Source: Acidimicrobiia bacterium (GTDB lineage: Bacteria; Actinomycetota; Acidimicrobiia; IMCC26256). From it: DNA of 8,760 bases. Each line of letters begins with the position of its first letter. The stretch's first letter is position 1. The notes under the pieces are model-generated. The model was not told the origin of the DNA. It saw only the letters and a program-made list of their open reading frames with translations, and ran no database searches. A program made the translations under genes and the position numbers. The stretch covers positions 1-8,760 of the forward strand of contig JALRDW010000110.1 in assembly GCA_023262065.1 (NCBI GenBank). Reading direction: 5' to 3'. Of the stretch, positions 6,948 to 8,760 are shown in pieces.

Positions 6948-6965
6948 GCGCGGCCCGGGCCGCGC
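6948..6965. repeat. 18-bp perfect GC palindrome just after the SGNH hydrolase stop
   Basis: GCGCGGCCCGGGCCGCGC equals its own reverse complement. It begins five bases past the SGNH stop codon, on the gene's downstream side. As RNA it would fold into a seven-pair stem with a four-base loop, and together with the next inverted repeat it makes a tandem hairpin. It is likely part of a two-hairpin terminator or 3'-end stabiliser. Confidence 0.55.
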
Positions 6966-6970
6966 GTGGC

Positions 6971-8182
6971 TCAGTTCAGGCTCATGTTCGGCTCGCCGAG
7001 CGAGTTCCGCCCGGTGAGGGTGCCGCGGGCGCAGGTGCCGCCGCGCGGCGTTCCGCCGTTGTACGCCTGCCGCACGCAGTTACGGAGCGCGAGCTCACCC
7101 CAGTAGTTCGGGTGGAGCGACTCCTGGACCTGGTACGGACCGAAGACCGTCGACAGCGTGCGGATCTGCGCGATCCACTCGGTCTTGTCCGACGCGCCGG
7201 CCGACTGCCAGGTCGCAAGTGCCTTCTCCTCGAGGAGCCCGACCGTGTTCTCGCAGAGTCGGCGGCCGTTGAACGCCGTGGTCAGGTTCATGAGCACGGC
7301 GTTGCCACCGGCCTGGGTGACCGCATTGGCCACCGCACCGTTGATGAGCGGCAGCGCGGTGTTGTTCGCCCAGTTCGCGTCGTTGTTCCAGAACCCGCAG
7401 CCACCGGTGTTCTGCCGGGTGTACCCGGACTGCGAGTACCGGAACCCGGTGCTGGTCGGGATCGGCGACATGTAGTTCTGCACCACGATCTTGTACGACG
7501 TCGTCGCATAGCCGGCATTCGTCATGGCCGTCCGCACGTTGAGGATCGCGTTCCTGATCGCCGCCGTCTTCGCCGTCACGTTCGCCGAGGTGAAGTTCGC
7601 CGTCACCGACGAGTCGTCGTTGCAGTAGTTCGGCCACCACGACGGCGACAGCAGGAAGTTCGTGACGCAGGTCTGCACGATGTCGGCGAAGTTGAAGTCG
7701 TTGCCGCCGATCGACAGCACCACCATCTTCACGTTGCGCGTCGCGGCATAGGACTGCAGCATCTTCGCCTGACCCTGCAGGCCCGCACCGTTGTCGTAGA
7801 AGTCGATCCCGGGCTTGAAGTTCGATCCGGTCTGCGTGGCGGTGCGAGCACCGGAACAGGCCAGGTTCGCGCTGAGCACGCCCCCACCGATGTGGGCCTC
7901 GGCGGCCTTCGACCGGTGGCACCCGGCGATCGTCTCGGCGGTGTTCGACGCGTTGTCGAAGTACGCCGCCGGCCCCAGGGCGTCGACGTTGCTGCTCGAG
8001 GTGTTGGTGTTGCCGGCCCAACGGCCGCCCTCCCCCGAGATGTAGGAGTCGCCGACGGTGACGATCGTCGGCGTTCCGACCCCCGGTCCGTCGGCCGCCG
8101 CCGGGGTCGCCGTGACCACCCCGAACGTGAGCGCCGACGACCCGGCGAGCGCGAGTGCGGTGATCCGTGTCCTGAACCCCAT
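6971..8182 (-). CDS. Secreted SGNH/GDSL-family esterase or lipase
   Basis: This 403-residue exported hydrolase has a Sec signal peptide at 1-30 (TPAAA before DGPG). The SGNH blocks occur in order. Block I is GDSYISGEG with nucleophile S46. A GCHRS motif follows at 87-91, as is common in actinobacterial members. Block II is ACSGA with oxyanion G111, block III is SIGGND with N161, and block V is ESLHPN with catalytic H357. The position three before the histidine is Glu (E354), not the usual Asp. Eight cysteines (88, 109, 172, 187, 262, 310, 369, 384) fit four disulfides, with pairing inferred from order. It probably cleaves esters or lipids outside the cell; the substrate is unknown. The ATG at 8182 follows GGGAGGA at normal spacing and starts the signal peptide. 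The upstream in-frame ATG at 8248 lacks both. Palindromes bound it on each side. Confidence 0.93.
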   Translation of the reverse strand: MGFRTRITALALAGSSALTFGVVTATPAAADGPGVGTPTIVTVGDSYISGEGGRWAGNTNTSSSNVDALGPAAYFDNASNTAETIAGCHRSKAAEAHIGGGVLSANLACSGARTATQTGSNFKPGIDFYDNGAGLQGQAKMLQSYAATRNVKMVVLSIGGNDFNFADIVQTCVTNFLLSPSWWPNYCNDDSSVTANFTSANVTAKTAAIRNAILNVRTAMTNAGYATTSYKIVVQNYMSPIPTSTGFRYSQSGYTRQNTGGCGFWNNDANWANNTALPLINGAVANAVTQAGGNAVLMNLTTAFNGRRLCENTVGLLEEKALATWQSAGASDKTEWIAQIRTLSTVFGPYQVQESLHPNYWGELALRNCVRQAYNGGTPRGGTCARGTLTGRNSLGEPNMSLN

Positions 8183-8212
8183 CGGTTCCTCCCCCCGTGT
8201 CTGGACGGAGTG

Positions 8213-8218
8213 ACCGTA
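8213..8218 (-). promoter_or_regulatory. Candidate -10 box (TACGGT) of the SGNH hydrolase gene
   Basis: TACGGT on the minus strand would start transcription near 8206, giving a leader of about 24 bases that contains the clear GGGAGGA ribosome-binding site. The -35 at 17 bases (AGCACA) is poor. The same hexamer appears in the proposed dnaK promoter. Confidence 0.35.
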
Positions 8219-8251
8219 GACGAACGCTGAGGGTCTGTGCTCGACCACGGT

Positions 8252-8265
8252 GCGCGTCGACGCGC
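8252..8265. repeat. 14-bp perfect palindrome upstream of the SGNH gene
   Basis: GCGCGTCGACGCGC equals its own reverse complement. It lies 34 bases upstream of the candidate -10 box of the SGNH gene, and downstream of the MFS stop. It could be a repressor or activator site for the SGNH gene, or one of two hairpins ending the MFS transcript. Confidence 0.45.
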
Positions 8266-8267
8266 GA

Positions 8268-8280
8268 CCACGTTACGTGG
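8268..8280. repeat. 13-bp operator-like inverted repeat CCACGT-T-ACGTGG
   Basis: Two perfect six-base arms are separated by one base. It lies two bases from the 14-bp palindrome and 33 bases beyond the MFS stop codon. The small spacer and lower GC than its surroundings look more like a dimeric-repressor operator than a terminator, but no regulator gene is in view to match it. Confidence 0.4.
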
Positions 8281-8312
8281 CACATCGCAGCGGGCCGTGG
8301 GAACCGGGGTCC

Positions 8313-8760
8313 TCAGGCCGCGTCGCGGGTCGGGTGATCCGGCAGGAACCGGTACGCGGCGAGGCTCCCGACGGCCGTCACGCCGGCGGCCACGTAGCAA
8401 CCGACCGCGAGCGCATCGACGAACGCGACGCGGGCCTGCACGGCGAGCAGGTCGGAGGCCCGGGGACCGACGATCGCCGCCGCCCGCCGGGCCACCTCGA
8501 GCGCCGCCCCGATGCTCTGCTCCGCGATGTCCCGGTACTCCTCGGGCACCGCCCGCCAGCTCGCGCGGCGCAGGAGGGCCGAGGTGTAGACGCTCGCGTA
8601 GACGCTCCCGATCACCGCCACACCGAGGGTGCCGCCGATCTCCCGCGTCGCATCGTTGACGGCCGAGCCCTGGCCGGCCCGGTCGGGGGGCACCTCCCCC
8701 ATGATCGCCTCGGTCGCGGGTGCCGTCGTGAGCCCGATGCCCCCGCCCACCAGGATCATC
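8313..8760 (-). CDS. MFS drug exporter of the DHA2 (EmrB/QacA) type, C-terminal part; gene enters from the right edge
   Basis: Only the last 148 codons are in the window, and the start lies outside. The segment PATEAIMGEVPPDRAGQGSAVNDATREIGGTLGVAVIGSV is the late signature typical of 14-helix DHA2 proton-driven exporters (helix 11 region and the following helix). A variable loop with RRASWRAVPEEYRDI comes next. The last helix is near DALAVGCYVAAGVTAVGSLAAYRFLP, with a short cytosolic tail. It would export hydrophobic or cationic compounds across the inner membrane; the substrate cannot be told. The first methionine visible (8759) is internal, not the start. The two palindromes at 8252-8280 lie past its stop, toward the SGNH gene. 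Confidence 0.92.
   Translation of the reverse strand, partial: MILVGGGIGLTTAPATEAIMGEVPPDRAGQGSAVNDATREIGGTLGVAVIGSVYASVYTSALLRRASWRAVPEEYRDIAEQSIGAALEVARRAAAIVGPRASDLLAVQARVAFVDALAVGCYVAAGVTAVGSLAAYRFLPDHPTRDAA

Noticed and set aside
4613..8230. A 1205-codon open frame on the plus strand, antisense to four genes
   Set aside because: It is a by-product of high third-position GC on the opposite strand. The translation is Arg/Asp/Gly/Pro-rich with no recognisable domain, while the minus-strand genes have clear motifs.
8183..8248. A longer N-terminus for the SGNH hydrolase from the ATG at 8248
   Set aside because: It would put 22 non-hydrophobic residues before a normal signal peptide and run through the ribosome-binding site of the ATG at 8182.

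Overview
This is a GC-rich window (about 70% G+C by eye), most likely from an actinobacterium. Four things suggest this. DnaK has the short actinobacterial/Gram-positive form. A HAIR-like (HspR) operator lies upstream of dnaK. The dCTP deaminase is of the Mycobacterium type. An EtfD-like Fe-S membrane oxidoreductase (Rv0338c family) is present. Several start codons sit close behind TANNNT -10 boxes, as in actinobacterial leaderless genes. I lean towards an environmental, Acidimicrobiia-like lineage, but that is inference only.

Layout. The left edge holds the first 162 codons of dnaK on the minus strand. Its 211-bp divergent promoter region (487-697) carries the HAIR-like operator. To its right, on the plus strand, are a stand-alone cyclic-nucleotide-binding protein (698-1123) and a 731-residue fusion of a NarI-like membrane domain with ferredoxin and CCG domains (1216-3411). 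The fusion resembles EtfD, the electron-transfer-flavoprotein:menaquinone oxidoreductase of fatty-acid oxidation. A long GC-rich hairpin (3435-3460) separates it from a run of minus-strand genes.

The minus-strand run, in transcription order from the right edge, is: the C-terminal end of a DHA2/EmrB-QacA-type MFS exporter (8313-8760); a secreted SGNH/GDSL hydrolase (6971-8182); a secreted cupin protein with a second beta-rich C-terminal domain (5870-6880); a YcaQ-type DNA glycosylase (4658-5857); a four-helix DUF2269-like membrane protein (4084-4626); and dcd (3476-4042). Palindromic, hairpin-forming segments separate MFS/SGNH and SGNH/cupin. Cupin/ycaQ (12 nt) and ycaQ/DUF2269 (31 nt) are tightly packed and may be cotranscribed.

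This is mostly a mosaic of chromosomal genes: stress chaperone, respiratory electron entry, nucleotide-pool hygiene and crosslink repair, next to a small exported-protein block. I see no mobile element, CRISPR array, tRNA or rRNA, and no convincing new multi-gene system. The most unusual items are the secreted cupin/beta-barrel fusion and its tight coupling to a DNA-repair glycosylase, the EtfD-like gene paired with a cNMP sensor, and the cluster of perfect palindromes around the SGNH gene.
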